Shown here one piece after another: positions 26,436-34,676 of a stretch of DNA of 64,000 bases (within the stretch, counting starts at the first letter, position 1; the number at the start of each line of letters is the position of its first letter). This DNA is from Actinospineispora eucalypti (lineage in GTDB: Bacteria; Actinomycetota; Actinomycetes; Mycobacteriales; Pseudonocardiaceae): contig JACHMT010000001.1 in NCBI GenBank assembly GCA_014208095.1, forward strand, positions 1-64,000, in the 5' to 3' direction. The translations under genes and the position numbers were made by a program. The notes under the pieces are model-generated. The model saw only the letters and a list, made by a program, of their open reading frames with translations. It ran no database searches and was not told the DNA's origin.

Positions 26436-27639
26436 TGATCTCTGGTACCTCAAGAAGCGCGACCCCAAGACCAAGAAAAAGCTGCCCTCCAAGCGGCACG
26501 GCCGGGGTATGCGGTGGCGGGTGCGCTACATCGACCCGTCCGGCGAACCGAAAACACAGCTCTGCGAGAAGAAGTCCGAGGCTGATGATCTGGACGCGGA
26601 GATGCGCTCCGACGTGCTGCGCGGCACCTACCTGGACCAGGAACTGTCTAAGAAGACCGTCAAGGAGTTCGGCACCGAGTGGCACGCCGCCCGGGTGTTC
26701 AAGCGCCAGAACACCGAGGACGCCACCGAGCGCGGGTTGCGGCTGCACGTCTACCCGACCCTCGGGAAGTACAAGCTGCACGAGATGCGGCGCACGCGGA
26801 TTCAGGAGTGGATCAAGGGACTGGACCACCTGGCGCCGGGCACGGTGCACAACCTCTACAGCTACGTGAGCATGCTGTTCGAATCGGCCGTGCTCGACAA
26901 AGCCATCGGTTCAAGCCCCTGCGTGAAGATCGACTTGCCCGAGATCAAGTACGACGACCGGGTCATCCTGCGCGCGGACCAGGTTCACGGGCTCGCCAAA
27001 GCCATGTTCGAGAAGCTCCGGGCCAGCATTTACGTCGGCAGCGGGTGCGGGACCCGGTTCGGCGAGACCATGGGCCTGGAGCTGGAACACGTCGACTTCC
27101 TGCACCGGGAGATCACCGTGAGCCAGCAAGTCATCCGCCACCGCGGCAAAGGCCTGGTCCTCGGACCACTCAAGACCACCTCGTCGTACCGCACGGTGGA
27201 GATGCCGGCCGCCACCATGAAAGCCCTAGCCGCGCACATCAAGAAGTTCCCTCCGCGCGAGATCGAGGTCATGGACATGACCGACCCGCGTAAACCCCAC
27301 GTACGCACCGCAAAGATGATCTTCCCGAGCACGACAGGGAAGCTCATGAGCGGCACCGTGTACGGCTTCCACTGGAAGAAGGCGGCGAAAGCAGCCGGAC
27401 TCCCGGAAGACTCCCACTTCCACCTGCTCCGGCACTACTTCGCCACCACGCTGATCTTCGGCGGGGCCAACGTCAAGACCGTGCAACTCGCACTCGGACA
27501 CAGCAAGCCATCCATCACCCTCGACACCTACACCGGCCTATGGCCAGACGACACACAGGAACGGACGCGCCACCTGATGGATGCCGGGTTCGCGGGCGTG
27601 ATCAACCCACGGGGCGAGATCACCGCGAAAGCCAGCTAG
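26425..27639 (+). CDS. Tyrosine site-specific integrase
   Basis: A 404-residue recombinase that inserts and excises the element. Residues ~60-165 form the SAM-like core-binding domain. The catalytic domain has the first Arg in GCGTRFGETMGLE, the HLLRHYFATT box (H-x-x-R), LGHSKPSITLDTYTGL with the second His and the nucleophile Tyr. An AP2-like arm-binding region seems to occupy the first ~60 residues. All active-site residues are intact, so the element may still be mobile. The gene is coupled to the GntR regulator by an 11-base overlap and followed by a hairpin terminator. Confidence 0.95.
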   Translation: MAVDDLWYLKKRDPKTKKKLPSKRHGRGMRWRVRYIDPSGEPKTQLCEKKSEADDLDAEMRSDVLRGTYLDQELSKKTVKEFGTEWHAARVFKRQNTEDATERGLRLHVYPTLGKYKLHEMRRTRIQEWIKGLDHLAPGTVHNLYSYVSMLFESAVLDKAIGSSPCVKIDLPEIKYDDRVILRADQVHGLAKAMFEKLRASIYVGSGCGTRFGETMGLELEHVDFLHREITVSQQVIRHRGKGLVLGPLKTTSSYRTVEMPAATMKALAAHIKKFPPREIEVMDMTDPRKPHVRTAKMIFPSTTGKLMSGTVYGFHWKKAAKAAGLPEDSHFHLLRHYFATTLIFGGANVKTVQLALGHSKPSITLDTYTGLWPDDTQERTRHLMDAGFAGVINPRGEITAKAS

Positions 27640-27653
27640 ACCCCTGCTCACCC

Positions 27654-27684
27654 GTGGGCCGGCCCCGTGATGGAGCCGGCCCAC
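27654..27684 (+). terminator. Hairpin after the integrase gene
   Basis: GTGGGCCGGC (27654-27663) pairs perfectly with GCCGGCCCAC (27675-27684) across an 11-base loop. It starts 15 bases after the integrase stop. There is no U tract, as is usual in GC-rich actinobacteria. Confidence 0.65.
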
Positions 27685-27756
27685 CGTCATGCACGCAGAG
27701 TGCGCGCCGCATGTTCCCGCCGGCTTATCGGGTGCCCTTCTGGGGCTAGGATTGAT

Positions 27757-28815
27757 TCATCCCGACCGTGTGATGAGAGTTGGCCGTGCGTCCAGTGCAT
27801 TCAGAACGAGATGCGGCAGGATCGTGAGCGCGTCATCCATGGCCTTATTCAGCGAAGCCGCGCATAAAGATTCGTCCAGGTTAAGGTCGTTTGCCCATTC
27901 TTTCGGATGATATCGAGCCAGGTTTGAGAATGCGTACAAGATCAGCCACCACGACATGAGTGGATTCGGCGGTCTATCGCTGCCGGATATCTTCGGCAAG
28001 ACATATCTAGCGTTCTTGTATCGATGCTCCGGGGCAAAGTTGTCGAGAAACTTGCCGAGGCCCTCAGGGGTCGACCCGACTTCCTCATTTGCCCACCACA
28101 CTCTAGTTTTAAATTCCTCACCGCTATCTGAAGGTGTTAACGCGCTCTCTTCGGGCCTAGCCAGCAGTGTTCTATGGAGTCCGAAATATTCTTCTCGGAG
28201 CTTTGAAAGCCACTGTTCACGATCCTCGGGCACCGATCCAGGCGCGCTAATGGTCGCGTAAGGAGTGAGCCCTTGACGTGACCCTCCCTCAAAGATCGTG
28301 GTCGTAATATTTTTCGGATCAAACACAGGACTTAAGGAGAGTGTGGTGTTGTGTACTGGTCCGATACCTAACGGAAATTGAAGGTCTGGGTTGCATGACC
28401 ATAGGGCGCCGATCTCGACCGGCCCCTTAATGATCTCCGAATTAACTGCCTGCGAAACGTTCTGGTATCCGCCAACCTTCTTTTCAAGTTCGACAGCTGA
28501 GACTGTAACCTCCGGCAAAGAGCAAGCCTTTCCGTAGCTCAAGCCGTGATGATCGAACGACCACCGACGGCCCTTTTCGGGTCTTAGCTTCGCTGCACAG
28601 ATAGCGTATCCCGCTTGAACGAGTCCGTAGTATAGGTTGATTGGCCTGGTCGCGGGAGAGACAACTCTCGCCGCCGCCATCTGTTCGTCGAATTGACGCA
28701 TAGCTGCATAGAAGCCATCCCTGCGGGAGTTGGACTCCTTGAATAGCGGGCTTTCTCGAAGGGTGGCGCGTATACCCTGCAATCGGAAGTGAATAATCGA
28801 TGAGTCCTGTGACAT
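27757..28815 (-). CDS. YaaC-like protein, AT-richer cargo gene
   Basis: A 352-residue soluble protein resembling the YaaC family: an early RPINLYYGLVQAGYAICAAK segment, a conserved HHGLSYG, and near the C-terminus NPLMSWWLILYAFSNLARYHP. The function of YaaC proteins is not known. Base composition is visibly less GC-rich than its neighbours, a sign of separate transfer. The ATG at 28815 is preceded by AGGAG seven bases upstream; a longer start at 28866 lacks one. It converges with the integrase gene and sits at the cargo end of the element, where defence or fitness genes are often carried. Confidence 0.65.
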   Translation of the reverse strand: MSQDSSIIHFRLQGIRATLRESPLFKESNSRRDGFYAAMRQFDEQMAAARVVSPATRPINLYYGLVQAGYAICAAKLRPEKGRRWSFDHHGLSYGKACSLPEVTVSAVELEKKVGGYQNVSQAVNSEIIKGPVEIGALWSCNPDLQFPLGIGPVHNTTLSLSPVFDPKNITTTIFEGGSRQGLTPYATISAPGSVPEDREQWLSKLREEYFGLHRTLLARPEESALTPSDSGEEFKTRVWWANEEVGSTPEGLGKFLDNFAPEHRYKNARYVLPKISGSDRPPNPLMSWWLILYAFSNLARYHPKEWANDLNLDESLCAASLNKAMDDALTILPHLVLNALDARPTLITRSG

Positions 28816-29188
28816 GCTCGCTCCTGCGGCAGGCTTGGCTTGACGGTTACGCAAGAACATCGCCACCCCGGCGAGGTTCGTTAACAGTTTCTTAGCGTTG
28901 GTTCAGGCCAGGGCCAAGCGTCCTCCGATCGGCCCAGGTACGCCCTGCACTTCATCGATGGCCGCCGGGCACGCGATTGTGGCGTGTCCAGCTCGTGCCC
29001 GCCCACCGCACTGACCCGGTGCACAGACGGGAACCCCTTGACCTGTGACTCTGAGTCACCCGGCGGCCGGAGCGTTCGCAATCGCACAGACTGCGCGCCG
29101 AACGTGCCCACCGGCTCACCGGGAGTTCGTAGGGTTCGGCGCCACCGGCGAGATCACCACGCCGCACCGACTGAGGGGACACACCGCC
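28816..29188. other. Gap between YaaC-like gene and next cargo gene
   Basis: The 373 bases hold the divergent promoter region of the two cargo genes. The part next to the YaaC-like gene is AT-richer. A reading frame from 29045 is open into the next gene, so translation might begin there, but the added residues look non-coding. I see no RNA gene or strong repeat. Confidence 0.4.
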
Positions 29189-29845
29189 GTGGACGATGAA
29201 CCGGCACTGGTGCGCGCAGCCCCTGACGCGGACCTGGCGGCGTGCTGGCCGCTGCTCGCGATAGAAGTGGGCGAGTGGGCCGAACGGCTGGCCCTGGCCA
29301 CCGTAGTAGCCACCGTGGACCCGGCCGAGGGGCTTGCGGCGGCCTGGGCCGGCGCCACGATGATCACCCGTGCCGCGCGGGCACTGGGCACCCTCGGCCC
29401 CGTCGACGCGACCAGATGGGAACACGCCCGGCCGTGTGCGTCGGCGGTGGTGCGCGCGTTGTCCGTCGCTCCGTCGCTGCCCGACGCCGGGCGACTCGTC
29501 CCGGACCGGACCAGGTGGACAACCCCGCACCCGGGCCACGCGCGGCCGTCCCGCGTTGACCAGGGCCGGCCGATTGGGCCGCACGTACGCCGCCGGGGCG
29601 GTGACACGGCGGCGGCCGACAACACCCGCACAGGCCTGGTGATGCTCTGCCGGCACCTGACTCGGGTGCTGTCCGTGTTGGCGCTGCGCGCCAGATGCCC
29701 GGCCGACCGGGCCGCCGCGGCAGACGCCGCCGGTCACGCCGAGGGGCTGGCCGCCGCGTTGTGCGCCGTTTCCGCGCCGCCTACTCCGGCGCCACTGGCC
29801 CGGGCGCACGGGCTGAGACCGGCAAGCCTGCCACCGGCGGCATAG
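29189..29845 (+). CDS. Hypothetical helical protein, element cargo
   Basis: A 218-residue Ala-rich helical protein with DLAACWPLLAIEVGEWAERLALATVVATV near the start and paired helices near the end, separated by an Arg/Pro-rich middle. No family recognised. The GTG at 29189 has GAGGGG upstream; ATG-like starts at 29045 would add an unconvincing extension. GC-rich codon use matches the element core, unlike the YaaC-like neighbour. Confidence 0.5.
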   Translation: MDDEPALVRAAPDADLAACWPLLAIEVGEWAERLALATVVATVDPAEGLAAAWAGATMITRAARALGTLGPVDATRWEHARPCASAVVRALSVAPSLPDAGRLVPDRTRWTTPHPGHARPSRVDQGRPIGPHVRRRGGDTAAADNTRTGLVMLCRHLTRVLSVLALRARCPADRAAAADAAGHAEGLAAALCAVSAPPTPAPLARAHGLRPASLPPAA

Positions 29846-29952
29846 GCCGTGACACACCGCACCGTCAGCAGCCCCAGAACAAGCGCCAGCCAACCCTCGG
29901 CCGGCCCGGACTAGACACGGCGCAGCATGTTCGAGCGGCCACCACACGGGAG

Positions 29953-30446
29953 ATGAGCGAAAGTCATCATGAGCAGCAGACCATCGAACAACACCGGCGG
30001 GCGGGCCCCCGCGGCGCGCCCCAGCCGCTCCCGCGCGGGCTACTCGTGCCCGTCCACCGCACCCAATCCGCCCCGGCCAACGACACCCCGAGATGGCCCG
30101 GCCCGGACCCGTCATTCCCGACGCTGGAGGAACTGGTTCAGGAGAAACGGCGCGCGTTCAAACGTGCAGCCATACGGCTCACCGTGCGTATCGTGCTGGT
30201 CGAGATCTGGCTAGCCAGTTTCATCGGGACCATGGTCACGGTACACAGCCAGCCACCCGGGCAAGCCTTCACCAGCATCACGCACCCGTGGATGTGGTGG
30301 ACCGTTCCCGCGACATTCCCCGTGCTATTTGCAGGCACAATCATGATCATTCAACGTTGTGGATCCTGCTCATTATTGCAGCGCTCGTACTCCGGAGACC
30401 TGATTACGACGCGACCGCGATCCGCCGCCACTACCTCGGTCACTAG
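29953..30446 (+). pseudogene. Frameshifted three-helix membrane protein gene
   Basis: One frame from the ATG at 29953 encodes a Pro-rich head and two membrane helices (IRLTVRIVLVEIWLASFIG and WWTVPATFPVLFAGTIMI). It then runs into unlikely sequence and stops only at 30672. Near 30345 the frame one base back gives a third helix and a natural end: STLWILLIIAALVL, then RRPDYDATAIRRHYLGH and a stop at 30446. A single lost base around 30340-30350 would explain this. It could be a real mutation or an assembly error. No family recognised. Confidence 0.5.
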
Positions 30447-30779
30447 GTACGCGCTCGGTTCTGGAGCGCTGCCGCCGCGACCCGGACGCGTAGGGGGCTT
30501 GCAAGAAGGGCACGGCTGGTTCGAACCAGCGCAGCGCATGCGGGTGCCCGAGATCCCGTACACTGAGCCCCACGCCCCGCCGCCGGTGGCGGGCCGGAAT
30601 TCTCGGGCCCGCGTGATCTGTGCCCAATTTGTGCCGGATGATCTTCATTCCTATGTTTCGCCTGGTCAGTGACATGTCCTCGGCAGCAATGGCATAACGT
30701 GGAAATACGCGACACCTCCGTGGCCTGAATGAGCGAGTGTCGCCTATTTGTGCGCAGAGCCATAGCGTCGTCGGAGCGA
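30447..30779. other. Right junction of element and chromosome
   Basis: The 333 bases contain no convincing gene. They hold a perfect 16-base palindrome, GCTGGTTCGAACCAGC (30515-30530), and the right copy of the GTGCC repeat (30618-30637). A 15-base sequence at 30753-30767 is the exact reverse complement of the first 15 bases of the window. The chromosomal peptidase gene ends at 30780. The attachment site is probably here, but I could not find its direct-repeat partner. Confidence 0.45.
30618..30637 (+). repeat. Candidate element-end repeat, right copy
   Basis: CTGTGCCCAATTTGTGCCGG matches the copy at 131-150 at 17 of 20 positions, in the same orientation and again outside coding sequence. 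It may be an integrase arm site marking the right end. Confidence 0.3.
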
Positions 30780-32516
30780 TCACTGACCTGGTCTGGGCGA
30801 CGTCTCGGCGGCGGCGAAATGCCGCACGGCGTGCTCGGCGGCGGCGCCCAGCTCGGCCAGCGACCGGTCGCTGATGTTCCGCTCGGTGTCGCAGGCCTGG
30901 TGGTAGCAGCGGTCGAACGCCACCCCGGCCTCGCCGCCGTAGCGGTCCGCCATGGCGCGGGACTTCTCCTCCTCGCCCCCGCTGAACAGGCCGCCCACCG
31001 GCACGCCGATCCCGGCAAACGGGCCGTAGTCGCTGCGCCCGTCCAGCGGGGTGGTCGTGTAGGTCAGCCCGACGGCGTCGAAGTGGTCGGTGAACACCTT
31101 GGTCACCGCGTCAGACCCGGGTGGCGCCGGCGACTCAACCGACCCGCCGGAGTAGACGAACCGGGCATAGTTGGGCGAGCCCAGCATGTCGAAGTTCAGG
31201 TACACCATCAGCCGTGCGCGTTCCTCGGCCGGGAGGGTGGCCACGTAGTGTTCCGAGCCGAGCAGCCCGAGCTCTTCCGCGCCGAAGAAGGCGAACCGCA
31301 GGTGGTTGCGCGGCGGAACCGGCGGCGGCGCCACTCCGCTCCCGCCCGGCGGCGCGGCTGGGCTCCCGCCCGGCGGCGCCACTCCACTCCCGGCCGGCGG
31401 CGCGGCTGGGCTCCCGGCCGGCGCGGCTGGGCTCCCGGGCGAGGGCGCGGCCGCGGAGGACGGCAGCGGGTCGCGGCCGAGCGGCCCGGACCCGACGGCG
31501 CCGGGCTCGGGCGCGGGCGGCACGGCGGCGCCCGAGGGAGGCAGCGGGTCGCGGCCCAGGGGGCGCGAGGACGGCCCGGCACCCACCGGGGAGAGGCGTT
31601 CGGCGAGGTCCAACAGCGTGGCCACGCCGGAACCGTCGTCGTTGATGCCCGGGCCCTCAGGCACCGAGTCCAGGTGCGCGCCGACGGTCACCACCCGGTC
31701 CGGTCGCCCGCCGGGCAGGTCCGCGACGATGTTCTGCGTCTCGGGGTTGTCGTTACTGGTCCGGGTGGCCACGTGCACCACCGGCCGGTCCGGTCCGGCG
31801 GCCGCGCCGGCCAGCTCCGCGCCGACCTGGTAGTCCAGCGCGAGCACCGGCACCCTGAACTCCGGGCCGGCCAGCGTTCCGCCGAACACCGCGGTCCGGT
31901 CCGGCTGTCCCTCGTTCATCACCAGGACCGCGGCCGCGCCCGCGCCCTGGGCATTGCGCGCCTTCTCGGTGAACGGGCAACCACCGCGCTGCACCAGCGC
32001 GATCGAGCCCCGGGCGAACCCGGTGAAGTCGGCCGGCTGGCAACCGCTGGAGCTGTCCGGGGTCGGCGGCGCGGGCAGCTTCAGGTCCACGCCGACCACC
32101 GGAGCCGTCACGTCCCCGCTCGGGGAGTAGGTCATGGTGCGCATGTCCACCTGCGGCCGGTACTGCTTGCGCGTCCAGCCCAGCACCGGCGGCGCGACCT
32201 CCACGAACCGCGGCACCCGGAAGGTCTGGACCTGCACCTGGTAACCGGCCGTGACCAGCCGTTTCCGCACGTATTCCACGCTCGCCGCGTAACCCGGGGT
32301 ACCCATTGAACGGTTCCCGCCGTTGTCGTCCGCGATCCGTTGCAGCGCCGCCAGGTGGGCGCGCACCCCGATGGCGGTGCCCTCGTCGGCGCGCTCCGGG
32401 AACAGACCCCGGAACGAGTCACCGGCGGAGACCGCCAGCACGAGCAGCAACGCGATACCGCCGGCGATCACGGCGATGAAGCGAGCTGTGGCGAGGCGGG
32501 ACGTGGGGCGGGGCAT
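30780..32516 (-). CDS. M28 family zinc aminopeptidase with PA domain
   Basis: A 578-residue exported peptidase. An N-terminal hydrophobic segment (FIAVIAGGIALLLVLAVSAG) directs export or anchors it. A PA-type insert lies at ~140-240 (GSIALVQRGGCPFTEKA). Zinc-binding motifs of the M28 fold follow: VGAHLDSVPEGPGINDDGSG (His, Asp), FAFFGAEELGLLGS (Glu-Glu) and LDGRSDYGPF (Asp), with a late His in CYHQACD. It would trim amino acids from peptides outside the cell. Unusually, ~85 Pro/Ala/Gly residues with nucleotide-level repeats (31318-31570) split the catalytic domain between LLDLAERLSP and NHLRFAFFG. First chromosomal gene after the element. Confidence 0.88.
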   Translation of the reverse strand: MPRPTSRLATARFIAVIAGGIALLLVLAVSAGDSFRGLFPERADEGTAIGVRAHLAALQRIADDNGGNRSMGTPGYAASVEYVRKRLVTAGYQVQVQTFRVPRFVEVAPPVLGWTRKQYRPQVDMRTMTYSPSGDVTAPVVGVDLKLPAPPTPDSSSGCQPADFTGFARGSIALVQRGGCPFTEKARNAQGAGAAAVLVMNEGQPDRTAVFGGTLAGPEFRVPVLALDYQVGAELAGAAAGPDRPVVHVATRTSNDNPETQNIVADLPGGRPDRVVTVGAHLDSVPEGPGINDDGSGVATLLDLAERLSPVGAGPSSRPLGRDPLPPSGAAVPPAPEPGAVGSGPLGRDPLPSSAAAPSPGSPAAPAGSPAAPPAGSGVAPPGGSPAAPPGGSGVAPPPVPPRNHLRFAFFGAEELGLLGSEHYVATLPAEERARLMVYLNFDMLGSPNYARFVYSGGSVESPAPPGSDAVTKVFTDHFDAVGLTYTTTPLDGRSDYGPFAGIGVPVGGLFSGGEEEKSRAMADRYGGEAGVAFDRCYHQACDTERNISDRSLAELGAAAEHAVRHFAAAETSPRPGQ

Positions 32517-32555
32517 CTGCCTACCTCACCACCCTCCAACCCCCCACGGAACGTG

Positions 32556-32608
32556 ACACGCCCCGAGCGCCGCGCCGGTCTCGGGGAACCGGGGCGCTCG
32601 GGGCGTGT
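32556..32608. other. 16-bp stem hairpin in divergent intergenic region
   Basis: ACACGCCCCGAGCGCC (32556-32571) pairs perfectly with 32593-32608 around a 21-base loop. It lies 40 bases upstream of the peptidase start and about 200 bases upstream of the divergent hydrolase gene, so it is not a simple end-of-gene terminator. It could block read-through between the two promoters or act in a leader RNA. The rest of the 299-base gap shows nothing specific. Confidence 0.5.
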
Positions 32609-32815
32609 ATACGGTGCGCGCCGGATGGCTAATCGCGACACCGATTGCCCCCCATAAAGGGTGCTCGCTATTCCAGGTCTGCCAGTTTCAACGAGCGCTT
32701 CCAAAGGCCGGTGCGGGTGGTGAAGGCATTTGTTTTATTTCACCCGATTTAGCGATCGCGGTGCGGCTGTGGGTGACGACTGGAACGGTTGTGGGTGATC
32801 AGGGAGACTGGCACC

Positions 32816-33913
32816 GTGCTGGTCTTCCTGGCTCCCCTGCTCGCGGCTTTCCTGCTCGGTGGGGCGGGCTGGTACTTCTCCACCATGTTGCTGCGCCCGA
32901 TACGGGTGATCGCCTACCCGGAACGGGTGCTCGCGGTCGACGAGGGCGAGGTGGCGCTCGCCCCCAGCCACTGGGCCGGCCAGCCCGGAACCTGGGCGCT
33001 GCGCTGGACCACCGGGAAGAGCCTGCTGGGCCCGGTGCGCACCGCCAACGGAACCGAGGTGCGCCGCCCGGTGACCGGCAACCCGGCACCCCCGCCCGGC
33101 ACGGCGGTGGCCGTGGACGCCGGCCCCTACGACCACCCCGCCGAGCTGGGCCTGGACGCCGAGGAGGTCACCGTGCCGACCCCGCTGGGCGGCTGCCCGG
33201 CCTGGCTGGTCCCGGCGCCGGGCAGCACCTGGGTGGTCGCGGTGCACGGACGCGGCGTGGACCGCCGGGAGTGCCTGCGCGCGCTGCCCACACTGCACCG
33301 CCTCGGGCACCCGGTCCTGATCATCACCTACCGCAACGACGACGGCGCGCCGGTCAGCCCGGACGGCTACTACCACCTGGGCGACACCGAGTGGCGCGAC
33401 CTGGACGCCGCCGCCGGCTACGCGCTGGGCCACGGCGCCACCGACCTGGTGCTGTACGGCTGGTCAATGGGCGCGGCGATCACCTCGGCCTTCCTGGACC
33501 GGGCCGCGCCGGAGCGCACCGCGCCGGTGCGCTCACTGGTCTGGGACAGCCCGCTGCTGGACTGGCGCGCCACGCTGCGTCACCAGGCCGGGCTGCGCCG
33601 GCTGCCCCGGGGCAGCACCGAGCTGGCCGCACTGATCACGCGCTACCGCATCGGCATCGACTTCGACCGGTTCGACCTGGTCAGCCGCCCGCCGAGGGTC
33701 CGGCCGCCCACGCTGCTGATGCACGGGGCGGCGGACGGAACGGTGCCGGTGGCCTCGGCCCGGGCGCTGAACGCGGCGGCGCCGGGGCTGGGATGGCCCC
33801 TGCGCTACGTCGAGGTGCCCGATGCCGAGCACACCGCCGTGTGGAACGTCGACCCCGAGCGCTACGCCGCCCTGCTCACCGAGTTCCTCACCGAACCCGC
33901 CCGTTCCCGCTGA
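32816..33913 (+). CDS. Membrane-anchored alpha/beta hydrolase
   Basis: A 365-residue protein. An N-terminal membrane helix (VLVFLAPLLAAFLLGGAGWYF) is followed by a domain of ~110 residues and an alpha/beta hydrolase domain. The latter has WVVAVHGRG (oxyanion loop), the nucleophile elbow YGWSMGAAI with Ser, the acid in LMHGAADGTVP and His in DAEHTAVW. The triad is complete, so it is probably an active serine esterase or peptidase facing outward; substrate unknown. GTG at 32816 has AGGGAG at the right distance; GTG at 32789 is an alternative. Confidence 0.85.
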   Translation: MLVFLAPLLAAFLLGGAGWYFSTMLLRPIRVIAYPERVLAVDEGEVALAPSHWAGQPGTWALRWTTGKSLLGPVRTANGTEVRRPVTGNPAPPPGTAVAVDAGPYDHPAELGLDAEEVTVPTPLGGCPAWLVPAPGSTWVVAVHGRGVDRRECLRALPTLHRLGHPVLIITYRNDDGAPVSPDGYYHLGDTEWRDLDAAAGYALGHGATDLVLYGWSMGAAITSAFLDRAAPERTAPVRSLVWDSPLLDWRATLRHQAGLRRLPRGSTELAALITRYRIGIDFDRFDLVSRPPRVRPPTLLMHGAADGTVPVASARALNAAAPGLGWPLRYVEVPDAEHTAVWNVDPERYAALLTEFLTEPARSR

Positions 33914-34073
33914 TCGGCTCGCCCGGCGGGGTGGCCACCGGGGGCAGGGTGACCGGCGGCAGCGGCGCGGACAGCGGCGCCAGCTCGGCGGGGCGGCGCG
34001 ACGCGCGCCAGAGGGCGGCGGCCGTGACCCCGCCGGCAACCGCGATGAGTCCGATCCAGCGCGCCCGCTGCAT
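33888..34073 (-). CDS. Small single-helix membrane protein
   Basis: A 61-residue protein with one membrane helix (WIGLIAVAGGVTAAALW), a short basic stretch (RASRR) and a Pro-rich tail. GAAGAGG precedes the ATG at 34073. It overlaps the end of the hydrolase gene on the other strand by 26 bases. Function unknown; the good start signal and typical membrane topology argue that it is real. Confidence 0.5.
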   Translation of the reverse strand: MQRARWIGLIAVAGGVTAAALWRASRRPAELAPLSAPLPPVTLPPVATPPGEPISGNGRVR

Positions 34074-34148
34074 GAGAAACCTCTTCTCCGAAATGTGTCA
34101 CCGAAGGTCCGGCCGACGGTACTGGAAGGCTAGTGGGAAGATGGGCCC

Positions 34149-34676
34149 GTGACTGCTCCAGGAAATGACCAGACCGTTACCCTGCACACGTCCGAGGGCG
34201 ACATCCGGGTGGTGTTGTTCCCCAATCACGCGCCGAAGACGGTGGCGAATTTCGTCGGACTGTCCAATGGTGACCAGCCGTACACCCAGCCGAATGCGTC
34301 GGGCGGCACCTCCGGCCCGTTCTACGACGGCTCCATTTTCCACCGGGTGATCGCCGGCTTCATGATCCAGGGTGGCGACCCGACCGGCACCGGGCGCGGC
34401 GGCCCCGGCTACCAGTTCGAGGACGAGTTCCACCCCGAGCTGCGCTTCGACCGCCCCTACCTGCTGGCCATGGCGAACGCCGGCCCCGGCACCAACGGCT
34501 CGCAGTTCTTCATCACGGTCGGCCCCACCCCGCACCTGAACCGCCGGCACACCATCTTCGGTGAGGTGGCCGACGCGGAGTCCCGCGCGGTAGTCGACAA
34601 GATCGCCACCACGCCGACCGGTGCGCAGGACCGCCCGCTGACCGACGTGGTGATCAATCAGGTCAAGGTGCCCTGA
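34149..34676 (+). CDS. ppiA: Cyclophilin-type peptidyl-prolyl isomerase
   Basis: A 175-residue cytoplasmic cyclophilin that speeds cis-trans isomerisation of proline bonds. It has the family motifs FYDGSIFHRVIAGFMIQGGDP with the catalytic Arg, LAMANAGPGTNGSQFFIT with the substrate-binding Gln-Phe-Phe, and HTIFGEV. GTG at 34149 is the start. It heads the conserved oriC-proximal cluster, as Rv0009 does in M. tuberculosis. The rhomboid gene begins at or inside its stop codon. Confidence 0.95.
   Translation: MTAPGNDQTVTLHTSEGDIRVVLFPNHAPKTVANFVGLSNGDQPYTQPNASGGTSGPFYDGSIFHRVIAGFMIQGGDPTGTGRGGPGYQFEDEFHPELRFDRPYLLAMANAGPGTNGSQFFITVGPTPHLNRRHTIFGEVADAESRAVVDKIATTPTGAQDRPLTDVVINQVKVP

Larger units (their letters stand above)
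131..30637. mobile_element. Integrated conjugative element (T4SS type), borders inferred
   Basis: A tyrosine integrase (26425-27639), an AlpA/Xis-like protein, a GntR regulator, a replication-relaxation protein, a VirD4-like coupling ATPase and a VirB1/B2/B4/B6/PrgI-like secretion operon lie together. To their right begins the conserved oriC-proximal chromosomal cluster. The content is that of an actinobacterial ICE that moves DNA through a type IV secretion channel rather than a single FtsK-like TraB. Borders are my inference: a 20-bp motif containing two GTGCC cores occurs in the same orientation at 131-150 and 30618-30637 (17 of 20 identical), just outside the first and last element-like genes. 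No tRNA or clean direct-repeat attachment site was found, so the left end may lie beyond the window. The element core (10030-27639) is much more certain than the ends. Confidence 0.6.

Noticed and set aside
30515..30530. GCTGGTTCGAACCAGC as a tRNA T-arm remnant
   Set aside because: A T arm needs a seven-base loop with a five-base stem; here pairing is a plain palindrome with no acceptor or anticodon stem.
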